DNA of 6,724 nucleotides from CBDCFL01 sp050300875 (lineage in GTDB: Bacteria; Pseudomonadota; Alphaproteobacteria; Rhodobacterales; Rhodobacteraceae): the NCBI GenBank assembly GCA_050300875.1, contig JBNKYL010000289.1, positions 1-6,724 of the forward strand, in the 5' to 3' direction. Shown piece after piece: positions 5,561 to 6,724 of the stretch. Position numbers and translations under genes: made by a program. The notes below the pieces were generated by a model, which made no database searches, was not told the DNA's origin, and saw only the letters and a list, made by a program, of their open reading frames with translations. Every line of letters begins with the position of its first letter. The stretch's first letter is position 1.

Positions 5561-6007
5561 ATGAAAATGTCAGCAGCGAAACTGGGGCTTGCCCTTATGC
5601 TGGTCGTGCTGACCGCCTGTGCGGCGACCTTCCGCAATCATGGTTTCGTTCCACGCGACGATCAGCTGGCGGCAGTGCAGGTCGGTGTCGACACCCGTGA
5701 CACGGTGATCGAAAAGATCGGCGGGCCCGCCACGGATGGGCTGCGCCAGCCCGATGCCTGGTATTACGTCGAAAGCCGCATGCGCAGCGCGCCGTTCATG
5801 GCCCCGCAAGAGATCGACCGAAAAGTGCTGCGCATTAGCTTTGGCGCATCGGGGCGGGTTTCGAACATCGAGCGGTTCGGGCTGGAAGATGGCCGGATGA
5901 TCCGGCTGACCGCACGGGTGACACCGGTGGTGGAAACCGACCAGTCCTTCCTGCGGATCCTGTTCAAGAACTTCGGCGCTGGTGATGCCGGGGCCTTGCT
6001 GAACTGA
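5561..6007 (+). CDS. bamE: Outer membrane protein assembly factor BamE (SmpA/OmlA lipoprotein)
   Basis: The 148-residue protein is a small outer-membrane lipoprotein of the BAM complex, which inserts beta-barrel proteins. It starts with a lipoprotein signal peptide: a Lys-containing n-region, a hydrophobic stretch from about 8 to 17, and the lipobox LTAC with the lipidated Cys20. The mature part matches the SmpA/OmlA fold: HGFVPRDDQLAAVQVGVDTRDTV at 27-49, IGGPATDG at 53-60, WYYVESRM at 67-74, and FGASGRVSNIERFGLEDGR at 94-112. The APQEIDRKVL segment at 81-90 is typical of alphaproteobacteria. The start at 5561 has AAGGGGG nearby; an ATG two codons later (5567) is a possible alternative that keeps the signal peptide. 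The GNAT gene follows after 22 bp on the same strand and is probably cotranscribed. Confidence 0.93.
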   Translation: MKMSAAKLGLALMLVVLTACAATFRNHGFVPRDDQLAAVQVGVDTRDTVIEKIGGPATDGLRQPDAWYYVESRMRSAPFMAPQEIDRKVLRISFGASGRVSNIERFGLEDGRMIRLTARVTPVVETDQSFLRILFKNFGAGDAGALLN

Positions 6008-6029
6008 CCCGCGACGCGGATATCCGGTG

Positions 6030-6724
6030 ATGATCGAACAGGCGTCATCCACAGGCACGCGCCCCTTGCTTTGCCGCTTTGCGCGGACCGATGCCGATCT
6101 GGATGCGGCGCGCGCCTTGCGTTTCGAACGCCATTTCGGGCGCCCTGGTCGCGATGGCGACCGTTTCGATACCTTGTCTCAGCATATTCTGGTCGAACGC
6201 CCGGCTGATGGGCGGTTGATGGGCTGTGCGCGCGTCCGGCTGTTTGACGATGCCCGGCAGGCAGCTGGGGGCTACACCGGCCAGTTCTATGACCTGACGC
6301 GGCTGGATACGGCGTTTCTGCCGGTTCTGGAACTGGGGCGGTTCACGGTTGCGGACGATCCTGACCCGGTCAGCATCGTGCGGATGATCTGGGCGGCGAT
6401 CACGCAGTTGGTCGACAGCCATGCGGTGGGCCTGCTGTTCGGCTGCGCATCCTTTGACGGGGCCGATGCAGCGCGCCACGGGCCGGCCTGGGCGCATCTG
6501 GCCGCAAAGCATCTGGGCGCTGGGGCCACGGACCCAAGGGTATTGGCGGCAGACCGTTTCGACCTGCGCGATTTCGCAGCCGATCCCGACCCGCGCCGGA
6601 CGCTTGCGGCCTTGCCGCCGCTCATGCGCACCTACCTGGCGATGGGCGGCAAAGTTTCGTCGGGCGGTGTGATCGACCGCGACATGGCGACCTGCCATGT
6701 CTTTACCTCGGTCGCGGTGGCCGC
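6030..6724 (+). CDS. OlsB-like GNAT N-acyltransferase, lyso-aminolipid synthase type (3' end cut by window edge)
   Basis: 231 full codons are visible and the frame is open to the right edge. The protein belongs to the GNAT-fold family that includes OlsB, which transfers a 3-hydroxyacyl chain from ACP to the alpha-amino group of ornithine, making lyso-ornithine lipid. Landmarks are LRFERHFGRPGRDGDRFD at 30-47 (position of the R-x-x-F-x-x...D-x-D-x-F/Y-D family motif), LMGCARVRLF at 63-72, LELGRFTV at 100-107, LLFGCASFDGADAARHGPAW at 135-154, and LPPLMRTYLAMGGKVSSGGVIDRD at 195-218. There is no signal peptide or membrane segment, as expected. In marine Rhodobacteraceae a paralogue, GlsB, makes glutamine lipid instead, and the sequence here does not let me choose. 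The ATG at 6030 is used; an adjacent in-frame GTG at 6027 is possible, and no strong ribosome site is seen, so coupling to bamE is plausible. The lyso-lipid acyltransferase partner (OlsA) is not in the window. Confidence 0.82.
   Translation, partial: MIEQASSTGTRPLLCRFARTDADLDAARALRFERHFGRPGRDGDRFDTLSQHILVERPADGRLMGCARVRLFDDARQAAGGYTGQFYDLTRLDTAFLPVLELGRFTVADDPDPVSIVRMIWAAITQLVDSHAVGLLFGCASFDGADAARHGPAWAHLAAKHLGAGATDPRVLAADRFDLRDFAADPDPRRTLAALPPLMRTYLAMGGKVSSGGVIDRDMATCHVFTSVAVA

Noticed and set aside
6017..6026. Perfect 10-bp palindrome CGGATATCCG between bamE and the acyltransferase gene
   Set aside because: Several 10-bp palindromes are expected by chance in a window of this length, and no second copy or flanking element supports an operator.
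6045..6698. 217-codon open frame on the minus strand at the right edge
   Set aside because: It is antisense to the OlsB-like gene, and its Arg/Gln-rich translation matches no family.

Overview
This window looks like a stretch of core chromosome from a GC-rich alphaproteobacterium, most likely a member of the Rhodobacteraceae (Rhodobacterales). The evidence is the gene order yceD-rpmF-plsX-fabH-ihfA-merR, the long two-domain dCTP deaminase, and promoters that fit the alphaproteobacterial CTTG...N17...TATNNT pattern. The assignment rests on recognising protein families and synteny; no database search was run.

Most of the window (1-5479) reads leftward on the minus strand. In transcription order it contains yceD (DUF177, 4913-5479), rpmF (ribosomal protein L32, 4542-4751), plsX (3405-4514), fabH (2437-3408), ihfA (IHF alpha, 2036-2338), a MerR-type regulator (1257-2021), tRNA-Pro(GGG) (1113-1189) with a strong intrinsic terminator, and a dCTP deaminase gene that runs off the left edge (1-1052). 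From position 5561 the plus strand carries a BamE/SmpA/OmlA lipoprotein gene. After it comes a GNAT-fold N-acyltransferase of the OlsB type that runs off the right edge. The two transcription units diverge from an 81-bp gap (5480-5560).

The genes link ribosome and membrane production. YceD (linked to 23S rRNA) and L32 serve the ribosome. PlsX makes acyl-phosphate for phospholipids and FabH starts each round of fatty acid synthesis; their genes overlap by 4 bp (ATGA). IhfA is a chromosome architecture protein and has a good promoter of its own, so it can be expressed apart from the lipid genes. On the divergent arm, BamE works in outer-membrane protein assembly, and the acyltransferase probably makes a lyso-aminolipid (ornithine- or glutamine-type), which again concerns the envelope.

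There is no sign of a mobile element, CRISPR array, phage or exotic system. There is no gene-free stretch over 300 bases; the longest gap is the 161-bp yceD-rpmF interval, which holds a promoter and a possibly folded rpmF leader. The points most worth a second look are that leader, the terminator sitting 15 nt before the dcd start, the substrate of the OlsB-like enzyme, and the conserved but functionally unknown MerR partner of ihfA with its acidic Pro-Glu repeat tail.
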